Shown: positions 47,022 to 57,310 of the stretch, piece after piece
Position numbering within the stretch: position 1 is the first letter of the stretch
How the letters are laid out: the number at the start of each line of letters is the position of its first letter
Origin: Cololabis saira
Taxonomy: Eukaryota; Chordata; Actinopteri; Beloniformes; Belonidae
Length of the DNA: 64,000 nucleotides
Assembly: GCF_033807715.1 (NCBI RefSeq)
Contig: NC_084587.1
Location: forward strand, 23,584,017-23,648,016
Reading direction: 5' to 3'
Translations under genes and position numbers: made by a program
The notes under the pieces: model-generated
Told to the model about the DNA's origin: nothing
Seen by the model: the letters and a program-made list of their open reading frames with translations, nothing else
The model's database searches: none

Positions 47022-47183
47022 ATGATGGCAACAAACGGAAAGGAAGGTTGTGAACTCAAAGGAGACGTGTCACGCGTTTCACCCAACAGCAGCAGCAGCG
47101 GCGGTGAGGAGGATTCTGCCCACGTTGGCTCGTCCGCGCGGGAAACGTCCCACTGTACGCTGCAGAATGGAGGACCGGTGGAG
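47022..47183 (+). CDS. dctpp1: DCTPP1 coding exon 1
   Basis: Encodes residues 1-54 (MMATNGKEGCELKGDVS to NGGPVE), phase 0, with donor GAG|GTAAAT. The first of two tandem ATGs is in an AAAC ATG ATG context; the second is also usable. The peptide is Ser/Gly/Glu-rich and unlike the catalytic domain. L2-like LINE tail sequence begins immediately after the donor. Confidence 0.8.
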
Positions 47184-49422
47184 GTAAATGTACTTTATTT
47201 ACATAGCTCCTTAAATCGACCTACAGGTGAACCAAAGTGCTTTACATAATAAACATCAATCAGCAAAATAAAACATCAAGTATAAAAAAGTGTCCCCACA
47301 CTACTGGGTATTAAAAGCCACCCTGAATAAATAACTTTTCATTTTAGATTTAAAAAGGGCGAGGGCAGAGATTGCACGTAACTCACAGGGGAGCTTATTC
47401 CAGAGCTTGGGGCCGGTGTTCTGCCAATTGCTGCTGCTTTGCCAAAAAATGCTACCTAATGGTTTTCTACCTTTTTGTAGAGCTACACTTTTACTGTGTT
47501 TTATTATGCCGCGTTCCATTTGTCCTCGGAAGTGGGGATTTCCCAGTTCTCAGTCGGAATTTTCAACTGGAACGCCCCTCAAAGTGGGATTTCCCACTGG
47601 GAAAGTGGGAGAGTCTTCACCACCCCCGAGTTACCATTCCAAGATGGCTGCCCCGGTTGTAAACGGTAGAAGAGAGCTCTGTAAAACTTCGGTCTAGTTT
47701 TGGTCACACTAAATCAGTCGTATACAAGTATTGTTCGCCATATATATGCTGCTATAGTGTAATTTACATTTTTCATGTGGTATATGCGAACTACAAACTT
47801 GTTTACCTACTTTGTAACTGGAACGCTGATAACTCGGCTGTGACGTCATTCCGAGTTCCGACTTCCGAGGTAAATGGAACGCAGCATTACTCCCTAGCCC
47901 ACTTCTTTCCCCCCCAAGTGGTCCTTGTCGCTTGCCAGGCCGTCATTGTAAATAAGAATGTGTTCTTAATGACCTGCCTGATTAAATAAAGGCGAACGAC
48001 TGAATGAATATCAAATAAAGCGATATGATTGGGCTTTTTTTCTCTTTATCGTATAATGTTCACAAAGTGTTAATGCAATTAATGTCATGGGTAGTGTATT
48101 TTGAAGGATCAAATACTCAACATCCCATATTATCAATTTTACATCGTGCAAGAAAGGATGGACATGCCGGTGTTTTGCCGGATTCAGCACCCCTGCCGTG
48201 AAAAGCACCCCCTCGTCGTACACACAATGACAAAAATTATATTCTCATTCCACACACTCACACAAACACATACTTAGGAGTTTATATTCAATGATAAGTA
48301 GACCAATAAAAAAAACAACACACTGACACTTCAATACATTTATATATACACACTCACACAAACATATACTTAGGAGTTTATATTATATATATTTACAAAT
48401 ATTATGGAAGACAACACAGTAAGCAGGCTATTAATTAATGACATCAATAACCATTTACCCAATTTTTGTTATCTGTGATTGTGGGAAAGTATGACTATTG
48501 TGGAATCCATGAGCGCATTTAAACATGAATCATTAACACAAAACTGGACGCTAAACAGTGTGTACGACGAGGGGGTGCTTTTCACGGCAGGGGTGCTGAA
48601 TCCGGCACAACACCGGCAACTGAAAAGGCTCGGTCCCCCCAGCGCTTCTGCTTTGACCTGGGCACTTCCAACCAACGTTAGTTGGAGGATCTCAGAGCTC
48701 TGCCAGGCTCACGCAACGTTAAAATCTCTGATAAATAAGGAGGGGCCGTTCAGAGCTTTAAAAACAAACATTAAAAGTTTAAAATCAAGTCTAAAACGAA
48801 CAGGCAGCCAGTGACGGGAATAGAGGACCGGGGTGATATGCTCTCGTCTGGGTGTGTTTGTTAAAAGACGGGCAGCTGTAATTTGTACCAGTTGGGCGAT
48901 GCCAACATAAAGTGCATTGCAATAGTCCAATTTGGAGCTGACTAGAGCGTGGATATCTCTCCATGTCGAGACGACTCAAAAATGTTTTTACTTTGGCTAA
49001 AAGACGCAACTGATAAAAACTTGTCTTTGAAGGTGAAGGAGCAGAGGTTCACCTTCAGCCCCGAGCCCACCATGGAGGACATCCGGAGGATGCAGGCCGA
49101 GTTCACGGACGAGCGGGACTGGAACCAGTTCCACCAGCCGCGCAGCCTGCTGCTGGCGCTGGTCGGGGAGGTGGGCGAGCTGGCCGAGCTGTTCCAGTGG
49201 CGGGCCGAGGCGACCGACGGGCTGCCGGGCTGGAGCGGGGACGAGCGGGAGCATCTAGCGCACGAACTGAGCGACGTGATGATCTACCTGCTGGAGCTGG
49301 CGGAGAAGTGTCGCGTGGACCTCCCGCAAGCGGTGCTCCGCAAAATGGCCCTGAACAGATTAAAGTATCCCGCGAGTAAAGTGCACGGCTCTGCCAAAAA
49401 GTATACGGAGTACCAGGACTGA
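47022..49422 (+). CDS. dctpp1: DCTPP1, dCTP pyrophosphatase 1; whole coding span, 2 exons
   Basis: DCTPP1 is an all-alpha NTP pyrophosphatase of the MazG/dUTPase-like superfamily that hydrolyses dCTP and modified dCTPs to the monophosphate, cleaning the nucleotide pool (family knowledge). Exons 47022-47183 and 49033-49422 join in phase to 183 residues plus stop (human 170). Residues 1-57 are a variable Ser/Gly-rich N-terminus. The catalytic domain starts at FTFSPEPTMEDIRRMQAEF (60 on), has WNQFHQPRSLLLALVGEVGE (84-103), the first metal-binding pair E100/E103 (ExxE) and the second E132/D135 (ExxD in HELSDVMIYLLELA), and ends KKYTEYQD. It is divergent from GATB. Confidence 0.92.
47190..47503 (-). 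mobile_element. L2-like LINE 3' end in the DCTPP1 intron
   Basis: Minus-strand frame 47301-47519 has TGPKLWNKLPCELRAI and a FKSKMKSYLF block, the usual end of L2-type ORF2, followed by a 3' tail whose plus-strand form is TTTATTTACATAGCTCC and AAAGTGCTTTACAT. It starts only a few bases after the exon 1 donor and is broken by a Harbinger-type MITE at 47507. Confidence 0.75.
47507..47886. mobile_element. MITE with TTA target site (PIF/Harbinger-like)
   Basis: It begins TGCCGCGTTCCATTT and ends AAATGGAACGCAGCA; these are imperfect inverted repeats that extend about 30 bp (CCTCGGAAGT / ACTTCCGAGG). It is flanked by TTA at 47504-47506 and 47887-47889, the 3-bp duplication typical of PIF/Harbinger. 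It is 380 bp with no transposase. Confidence 0.82.
47890..48008 (+). repeat. LINE-type 3' tail fragment
   Basis: CATTGTAAATAAGAATGTG, then TTCTTAATGACCTGCCTG and ATTAAATAAAGG resemble a 3' terminus common among fish LINEs. Its origin is uncertain. Confidence 0.4.
48165..48618. mobile_element. DNA element with about 58-bp terminal inverted repeats
   Basis: The left arm begins TGCCGGTGTTTTGCCGG and includes CAGCACCCCTGCCGTG and CACCCCCTCGTCGTACAC. The right arm is its reverse complement, ending CAACACCGGCA. The 454-bp element contains an internal direct repeat of about 35 bp (ATACTTAGGAGTTTATAT) about 100 bp apart, and no coding frame. It is in the DCTPP1 intron. Confidence 0.85.
48619..49020 (-). 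mobile_element. L2-type LINE fragment abutting DCTPP1 exon 2
   Basis: The minus strand reads LRLLAKVKTFLS, MDYCNALYVGI, ITAARLLTNTPRREHITPVL and a RHWLPVRFRLDFKLLMF block, the L2-type ORF2 C-terminal region, with frameshifts and internal losses. The recognisable sequence extends to about 49017, 16 nt from the exon 2 start. Confidence 0.82.
49033..49422 (+). CDS. dctpp1: DCTPP1 coding exon 2 (catalytic domain)
   Basis: Encodes residues 55-183 with TGA at 49420-49422, the entire catalytic domain in one exon and strongly GC-rich against its surroundings. The acceptor used here is TGTCTTTGAAG|GTG; an alternative GAGCAG|AGG 12 nt downstream keeps phase and would give 179 residues. The sequence just upstream of the acceptor is antisense LINE. 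Confidence 0.85.
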   Translation: MKEQRFTFSPEPTMEDIRRMQAEFTDERDWNQFHQPRSLLLALVGEVGELAELFQWRAEATDGLPGWSGDEREHLAHELSDVMIYLLELAEKCRVDLPQAVLRKMALNRLKYPASKVHGSAKKYTEYQD

Positions 49423-49532
49423 GACCGAGGAGGCAGAGGAGCCTCAGCGAACCGACATCTGCTGCTGATGTGCATTTCTTTTTCGTTTTTTTTTTTTAGT
49501 TTGTGTTTTTTGGATCGTCTTCTTGAATTATG

Positions 49533-49538
49533 AATAAA
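49533..49538 (+). promoter_or_regulatory. dctpp1: Poly(A) signal of DCTPP1
   Basis: AATAAA about 110 nt after the stop codon, placed exactly at the left end of MITE copy 2 (AATAAAGCCTGAATTATGG). Confidence 0.7.
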
Positions 49539-49660
49539 GCCTGAATTATGGTTCCGCGTTAAATCGACGCAGAGCCTACGCCGTAGTACGGTGCGCGTCG
49601 CCACCTACTCTACGGCGTAGGCTCTGCGTTGGTGTAACGCGGAACCATAAATCAGCCTTA
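49537..49660. mobile_element. Palindromic MITE, copy 2 (downstream of DCTPP1, inverted relative to copy 1)
   Basis: Begins AAGCCTGAATTATGGTTCCG and ends GGAACCATAAATCAGCCTTA, with arms GCAGAGCCTACG / CGTAGGCTCTGC. It is the reverse complement of the copy at 46753-46876: the distinct outer arms (GTTAAATCGACG versus GTTGGTGTAACG) are swapped. Confidence 0.88.
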
Positions 49661-52600
49661 ATGTCCCGTCTTCTGAACGAAAGTCGTTTACATATGCAAA
49701 TCCATTTTAATTTAGTTAGGATGTGTTGGCTCCAACTGAAGTTAAAACATGTTTTTAGTTTGAACCTGTCTTGACTCGGTTTAAGTTTCTGTTAAAACTG
49801 TAACATTTTATTGCAGTTGTACAAAGTCTGGAAAAAAATGAGGAAGAAAATTATTTCTCCTCAAACATTTTAAGTTATTTAGATTGATGTGTGACACTGA
49901 CACAGAGGATTAAGAGCAGTTAATGGAGTTCATGACCAATGTCCCAAAACACCAAAGTCTAAAGCCTTTTTTTTTTATTTTTAAAAATTCACCAAGTCTG
50001 AATGTTTTGTCACCTTGCATGTCCTTTTCTGAAGTAAAATTTGCTCAAGTCTGCATTGTGTTTAACTAATTTTCCCATCGTTTAAACACGAACGTGAGGG
50101 AGCATTAAAACCCTCTACTGGCCACGTTAGTCCAAACAGGAGATGCTTTGACTAGGAAAAAAAAAACAAACCAAAAACACTTTTTTGCTGCAGTGTGAAG
50201 AATATATATATATATGGACGTTTCTGTAGTGATTTCTCTTAAATGTTCCTTCCAGTGTTGTCTTTAGCGGCACCAAAGCAATAATCTTATTTTAGTCACA
50301 TTAGAATTGTAATATTTGTACATCTGTGACAGTATCACCTCCTGCATGTTCTCATGAGTAAAGATGGAGGGCGTCTAGCATCTCAAGTTTAAGTGGAGCA
50401 TATAATGTCTTATGAGTAGACCGAGGCCTCAGGCGTAAAACGTCTCCTGCATCGAGCAGAATGAGGGGAAAACTGGTGGAATTGGGTTTCCAGTGGTTGT
50501 TTACAATAAATGCTTCCTGCCATGAGATAAACAGCAAAGGACTAATGTAGTAATTTGGCAAGTTCTCTGTAACATTTTACAGTCACGAGTGGTTTGTTTT
50601 TAGTAAATTATACTATTCTCCTTTAAAAATAAAAAAAAAAAAAAATCCATTTTGGGGGAACCTTTAACTTCAACGTCTCGCCTTTGATTCCACTACTTGT
50701 AATTTGAATATTTTAATTTATATAGGTTAGTATTTTACATAAGTAAAGCCTTGGAATAATTATAACACCCAGTGTGGGCTGTAATACAGTGTGGACTTCT
50801 CATATTTATATTAGAAATTCAACACTTGCAGAGTCTGCTACTTGTAGCCCTCTGTTTGCATATACCCTCCCATGGGAGAACTTTAAGCTGGCGGTTCCCT
50901 GAAAATGGAATTGCAAAGTCTAATAAATCTCTTACTATTTAACTTAAGGGGTTGATGCATTTTCTTATCACCTAAATGGCTGCAAATATTTTGTCCTTAT
51001 TTCACCCCTTTGCAAACCCAGCACCTTTTTAGGGTTCACTGTTTCACTAAAGGCCACTTCAGACTGGAACAACAAAGTCAATCTGAGAGTTTAGCGATTT
51101 GCCGATAATGTCAGCTGTTAACTGAAGCTGTTAACCGTCTGATTGAAATCAAAAGTTCTGGGAGGTAGTCAATAAAATGCTAATGTTTTGCTGAACAGTA
51201 CTTTTATGTCTGCAGACATCTGAAATGTGAAAACACATCTGTGTTCAGGCGACTGGGATTTGGTCCAAGGCTGAAGAGAGAATGTTTGATTAGATTTTTT
51301 TATTTGATGTTTTTCAAGACACAAACAATGGCCTCTGCGGGATGTCTTCACATTCACTCTGAAGCGTGAGTCATCCCCCAGCTGTCAAGGAGAACAATCA
51401 TGCATCACTAAGACGCTGCAGTGGATGAGCAAAGCCCAACTTCAAAGTAAACAGCCCTTTATTCAAAAATATATGACACAGCTTTTCACACTAAAAATGA
51501 GCTATTGTTTATTATATTGGCAAGTATTTAAACTTGGATAGGTAAATATCTCTGATGATGATGTAAAAAGAAAGCAGAGCTTCTGTGGTCTTAAAAAACA
51601 AAAAGTAATCCCTAAGATAGAGGTTCACCCAAAATGTATAAGCTACAGTCTACAGTAGCGTTTTTGTTGCACAGTGAATATTATTCTAAAATAAGATGCT
51701 TTGTAGGTGATGTCTTCATATTCACCATCAGTACTTGAGTTGTAAAAAAAAATTAGGAGGGATGGTGGATTTTATCATATGGGGACAGATAATTTGTACT
51801 GATTACAAATAATAGAATATATTACAAATAATAGCACTGACCAAAACACCTGCAGAAATACTGCAGGAATGACATAGCAGCAGTTAAATGCAGCCTTCTG
51901 TAAGCTTTAAATATCCACTGGGCTTACATCTAATACATCAAAACACAAAAATAAAAAACAGTTTTCTGAACTTATCAATATGACTCTGTCATTCACAGGA
52001 TAAGTAAAATGGATCACTGCAAAAACTCAAAATCTTAACAAGAATATTTGTCCTATTTCTAGTTAAAATTCTAGTTAAAAAGTTAAAAAAAAAAGTAAAA
52101 AATTGCTTGTAATAAGAAGATGTCCCACTGGGCGTTTTTTTTTTAACTTATTTCAAGTGGAAATTTACTTGAAACAGGTGAAAATTGTCAAATAAGTTAT
52201 TTTTTTGGTAATGACTCTAAATGTTGAAATAGCAGTAAAACCACATTCATTGATGAAATGACATAAGGGATGGAAAGGGGGGATGATTTGGACCTTTTAT
52301 ATTTCAAGGGGGGATGCCATCCCCCTCATCCCCCCTCAACTCGAGTACTGTTCACCATCAAGTTGTGCCAGGCAGGTGGCGGTTTACGACTAAAGCCTCA
52401 CCGGAAAGTGAATTGCGACGATTTTTAGCCTCCATCACTGACAGGTTTGTGCTGCACTGCTTCTCTCAGAACACCTGTCAATTTTTATCATGACTTTTTC
52501 TTTTTTTAACCTGAGAAATGTTCATCCTATTTTAGGCTGAAATACAGTAAAGGTACTTCTATAATATGGGCTTACTTCAACAAGACAATAATATTAAAAT

Positions 52601-53789
52601 TGCCCATTCACAATTTGCGTCAGCTTGTTGGAATCTAATGTTTTTTATTGGCAGCGATGCCCAGTAGATGAGTGTCACTTAAACCAAGGAAGTGTGGTGC
52701 GAGTACCATAATTGTACATATAAAAATTTGAAACTCTTCTTTCCATCCTCCCATTGAGTGGTTGTGTAAATTATATTAGCAATTGTCTGCAATGTTTTAA
52801 AGAGATATATTTCACTGACATTACAAAGTCATTTCAATTTCAGCCTGATTAAAAAAAATTCACATCACTGGCTTTAAGGATTGTTCTTAACTGTTGGAGT
52901 GATGTGTGAAGTCAATGCTGAGCCTGAAATGTCTAATAAGAGACTACAACGCGACAATGTTAATCCAGACCAACCGATGGCTTTATTTATTCATATGCAT
53001 TCAAAACCACGATAGTGTAGTAGCCTAGGGAGGTGTGAAGGTGAGTGAAATTTGAGATTTAAGTCGCAAATTGAAGATAAAATATTTTTTTAATATCAAG
53101 GTTAAAGTTTCTCTTAAATTATATATGTATATGTCTCCTGTTTAAAAAAAAAGGGAATTGAGTTTGGAAGGCTGTGTGAAAAGCATACTGAAGGACGGTT
53201 AGAGTCTGTGAACTGTAGGTGATTAATAACCAACTCTGCCGGTTGACCAAGCCTTTCCAACGTTTTGATCACCAGTTAAGTCTTACAATTTGTGTTTGGA
53301 TTTTTACAGGTTTTTATTTTTATTTTTTTTTTAATCAGTACAAATGTTCAGTGAGATTTTTTCTCCGTGCCTCCCCTTTTCTAGATCTGTCCATATCTTT
53401 TGTGGAGTGTTAAAGGTCATGGTTTAAATTTTGGTTTGCACCCATCTGAAGAAGTCTATAGTTGTCCATCTTCAGTTTTGACACAGACAGTGTGACGGTC
53501 GCTTCAGAATCTGCTGCTATTTAGATGTGTTGATTCTTCCATGCCTCATCTCTGCCACCTCTCTGAAGGTCTCACTGAGTCAAACGGGCCTTGTTTTATT
53601 TTCATGGCAATCTTTGAATGTTATCTTTCAGACTGTTTGCTGTTTTTTGACATTGATTCATATCAGAATGACATGATAAAACAGCTCCATTTGAATGCTT
53701 TGCCTCTTTCTTGTAGCCTTCCTCAGGTTTGTTGGCATCATATACCTAGTTCCTTTAGGTTTATTAGTTCAGGATGTGAATCCTGATCT
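49661..53789. other. Gene-free region downstream of DCTPP1
   Basis: About 4.1 kb of AT-rich sequence with poly-A/T runs, a short TA repeat near 50207 and one probable MITE piece near 52016-52255. No coding exon can be supported; all frames are short and lack recognisable domains. Confidence 0.5.
52016..52255. repeat. Probable DNA-transposon fragment (CACTGCAAAAACTC end)
   Basis: It begins CACTGCAAAAACTCAAAATC, then has the AAGAATATTTGTCCTATTTC and TTATTTCAAGTGGAAATTTAC runs seen in a common fish hAT-like MITE family. The right terminus is not clear, so the limits are approximate. Confidence 0.4.
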
Positions 53790-54005
53790 GGGGCCTGTAC
53801 TACGAAGCGGGATTTGGGGTTAGCGAGGTAACTTCAGGTTTAACCCTGGGTTTTCAGGACTACGACGGTGGTTCACTTCTTAGCGGGGCACATCGCCATG
53901 GTAACTTATGCTGAACCGCTAACCTGCTCCGGAGCAGGTTATGTTCGAGATACAGATCGCCGGGTGTAAAAGCACCGCCCACTGACCAATCAGCTCTCTT
54001 GGAAA

Positions 54006-54140
54006 ATGACATGCCCTTTCGAAGAGAATCCAGTGGAGCTTGGTGCGCGGATCGTGAGAGGATCCCTCCGAAGAGAACGCGTATTCAGGGACCACCAAAA
54101 CCCCTTTGCTTTCCCTGATGAGTACCTGTATGAACGATCC
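54006..54140 (+). pseudogene. N-terminal relic of a Harbinger transposase
   Basis: A 45-codon frame from ATG reads MTCPFEENPVELGARIVR, then RERVFRDHQNPFAFPDEYLYERS, which resembles the N-terminus of PIF/Harbinger (HARBI1-like) transposases. It then runs into a poly-A stretch, so the catalytic DDE part is absent. The match is from memory of the family pattern, not a database search. Confidence 0.7.
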
Positions 54141-54497
54141 AAAAAAAAAAGGAAAAAAAGAAAAAAGAGGTGGAGGAGAAAATAAAAAATAAATCAATCA
54201 ATGAATAAATAAAACAAATCATCACCCAAAATCCGATGTACAGTCAATCCAAAACTAATACCAATTAAATAAATAAATCAAGAAGAAATGAAAAAGAAGA
54301 TGCATTTGTAAGGGGATAGCAAAAAAGGGATTTTCAATTTCGTCCCTCGAACATTCTGAGAAGTCACTTTAAAATACTAAATACCCCCCTCCTGAAAAAA
54401 TAAAAAATTAAATAAAATAAATAAAAAAAACCAATTCTTTGGTACAGCATCAGCACAAGTTATCGGTCAACAACAATAGTTATAGAACCAATATATA

Positions 54498-54672
54498 CAG
54501 ACTGTCTCAGAAAATTAGAATATTGTGATTTTCTGTAATGCAAACACAAAAACAAAAAAAATGTCATACATTCTGGATTCATTACAAATCAACTGAAATA
54601 TTGCAAGCCTTTTATTATTTTAATATTGCTGATCATGGTTTACAGTTTAAGATTAAGATTCCCAGAATATTC
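54498..54672. repeat. Nested repeat fragment (half of a palindromic MITE)
   Basis: GACTGTCTCAGAAAATTAG, then TTCTGGATTCATTACAAATC, GAAATATTGCAAGCC and GATTAAGATTCCCAGAATATTC match one arm of a widespread vertebrate palindromic element. It is inserted in the Harbinger body. Confidence 0.6.
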
Positions 54673-55073
54673 AAATATATGTTTATATCCCTATGAATTT
54701 ACGCATTTATACAGTCAGCGATCTTTTGCCAGCTGTCTTTCCTGCATTTTGCAGCTGCAACTGTGTTGCTTTTTGCCTGTATTCTATGCCTATACTCATC
54801 ATATTTCCGTAAAATTATTGTTTGCTCTTCGCTACTGAAATAAGCGGCTCTGACAGCGGACTTCTCCATGCTTGCGATTGGTCATGCGCTGAAAACACCG
54901 CCCCTTTTATGTGCACGCGCTCATATCCAGATTGGAGAAACCTGGGTTGATATACCGAGTTGATAACCGCCGTCGTGTGACCGCTTAGCGTGATTGCAAT
55001 TGTCCCGCTTAGTGAATCTGGATAAGGAAAATATATCCTGGATATGTTGAACTTGCTTCGTAGTACAGGCCCC

Positions 55074-56324
55074 TGATCAAAGCTACAACATTTGACATGA
55101 TAATGAATAAGGGACACTTGAGAAAAACTGAAGTTTTCTGTGTCTTTAGGCAGACTTATGGAACTAAGATGTGATGCTGGATTCTATTGACTTTTGACAC
55201 TGTTTTTCATGTGACAGAGGGTGTCTTTTAAAACCACAGCTGACGAATGGTTTGGAGACATTACAAGCACACCAAAAAGTCAAGTTAAAATGTAAATTTG
55301 AAGGCAAACTACCAGAAAACAACATCCATTTCAAGTGCACACTCCAGTATCATTCATTTTACTTAAAAGTGAGAGAAGAATGTACTTTTTGTTACTCTGA
55401 AGTACACCCTCTTCTCTCACTGTGTATCTGTTTGACTAATCCTTAATTTAAAACTTTATAATTGTTAGCTGGAAGTGAGCTGGGGAGATGACTTTGGTTC
55501 CCTCACATCTTCTTGTTAGGAGAAAGAACTTAGATGGTTCTCGTGCTGCTATTGCATATTTAAAGATGGCACTGAGGGCATAATTATCTTGAAGACTTTT
55601 GATGAGTCACTATCTTAGATTTTGCTCTCCTTTATATAGTTCAATAAAGCACAAACCGTTGGGTCTGTAGCTGCTTGTTGTGAGTTTCAAAAGGATGCTA
55701 GATATCTAGCTTTTCATGCTCAAACAAAAACATTTACTGGCTGAATTTATTGTTTGTTTGGAAAAGCTTTGGTTTCTCTATTTCTTTCTCTTCTTCCTGG
55801 GTCACTTCCTCCCCCTCGCCACTATCTGCATCATGCACACAAGCAGACACCCTTTTATCCGGTAATAGAGGCAGCAGTAGGAGCTGTTAGATCTCACACA
55901 GAGGGGTTACCCAGCAGCAGGGGGTTCACATCGCATCCCGTCCCTCATGTCCCAGTACACACACACAAACACATTCTTGCTGCTAACGGATCAACATTAT
56001 TTCTTCCTTCTTGCGTGGATCTGCCAGAGACGGTCACATCCTAAATATCCCAAATAAATAGATCATTTCTGAACATCAACTTTTTCAGTAATTGCCTGTC
56101 TTTTGTCTCTCAGACAGCCAGTCAGTACTCCTCCTATGCTAGATGCAGGATATGTGGCGCCTGTGGCCACTGAGGGAAACCATGACACACTTTTGTCCAA
56201 TCCCTCATAAGAACCTGGGTGATACATCACCGGAATTCCACCACTTGCTGCCTTGATACTCTGCCAACAGGGTTTTTTTTTTTTTTAAAGTGTTGCACAT
56301 TGTATGTCCTCACATCTTCTAGAC
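55074..56324. other. Gene-free interval
   Basis: About 1.25 kb with no supportable gene or clear element; only short frames are present. Confidence 0.5.
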
Positions 56325-56546
56325 CAGGGGTCTCCAACTCCGGTCCTGGAGAGCACCTATCCAGAATGTTTTAGATCTTTCCCTGCTTCAGCACACATGA
56401 TACAAGGAGCTGTGTCAACAACAGAACTGTCCAGACCTTGATAACAAGTTAATGATGACCATTGATTAGAATCAGGTGTGTTCATGCAGGGAGACACCTG
56501 AAACATGCTGGATAGGTGGATCCAGGACCGGAGTTGGAGAACCCTG
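56325..56546. mobile_element. 222-bp hAT MITE with 8-bp target-site duplication
   Basis: The termini CAGGGGTCTCCAACTCCGG and CCGGAGTTGGAGAACCCTG are inverted repeats. It is flanked by a perfect duplication TTCTAGAC at 56317-56324 and 56547-56554. It is the complete representative of the family whose fragments occur at 2303 and 29610. Confidence 0.93.
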
Positions 56547-56599
56547 TTCTAGACATTGTAAATATGTCTCTGCTTTCAGGTATCTTTCCTCAGTGCCAT

Positions 56600-57310
56600 A
56601 AACAGTTGTCATTAAGTCACTTTTAAAAAAGAATAGCCTAGACAGGTCATTTATGAAAAGCTAAAGGCCCATATCAAATTTACCCTTTATTAGTAAAATC
56701 ATAGAAAAAGCTGTTTTTCAACAGTTGTACAACCTCCTGACACTAAATGACTGTTTTGATGTCATCCAGTCAGGTTTCCACCCACATCACAGGAATGAGA
56801 CAGCTTTAGTAAAGGTCCTTAATGACATCTGCTCCAATACCAATAGTTGCAACATTTCAGTCTTGTCTCACTGGATCTCGGTGCTGCATTCGACACCGTC
56901 AACTTTCTGACAGTACTGGTTGGAGTCCTTTCTTGTGTCTTTAGATAACTACAAATAAGAGCTAACAAAATAACATATGGAGTTCCTCAAGGTTCAGTTC
57001 TGGGGCCTCTGTTATTTAACATCTATATGCTCTTACTTGCTTAAATTATATAAAAAAAGTTATAACTATGCAGATGAAACACAAATCTATATAACAATCT
57101 CGCAAGGAGACTATTATCCAATTCAAACATTGATCAAATGCATCACTCAAAGTAAACAGTGGATGTGCCAGAACTTTCTTCATTTAAATAAAGATAAAAC
57201 AAGAATAATAGTGTTTGGAGCCAAGGAAGAAAGATTAAACGTCTTTATATATAGAGACCTGGCCAAGCACCAAAAAGGGGAGTTCAAGAGCCCTCTGCAT
57301 TTGACATTTC
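56600..57310 (+). mobile_element. L2-type LINE reverse-transcriptase relic
   Basis: Broken plus-strand frames read LLTLNDCFDVIQSGFHPHH, NETALVKVLNDICSNTNS, a GVPQGSVLGP-like stretch in another frame, then NYADETQIYI (the FADD box changed to YADE) and MCQNFLHLNKDKTRIIVFGA. It is truncated at both ends and full of frameshifts. Confidence 0.82.

Larger units (their letters stand above)
53790..55073. mobile_element. PIF/Harbinger-type element (deleted) with a transposase relic
   Basis: The termini GGGGCCTGTACTACGAAGC and GCTTCGTAGTACAGGCCCC form a perfect 19-bp inverted repeat. The flanks TGATCT and TGATCA may reflect the target site. The inside has inverted GC-rich arms and the start of a Harbinger-type transposase at 54006; the rest of the transposase is missing, replaced by A-rich sequence and a nested repeat at about 54498-54672. 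Confidence 0.85.

Noticed and set aside
48997..49254. 85-codon minus-strand frame
   Set aside because: It is antisense to the DCTPP1 catalytic exon.
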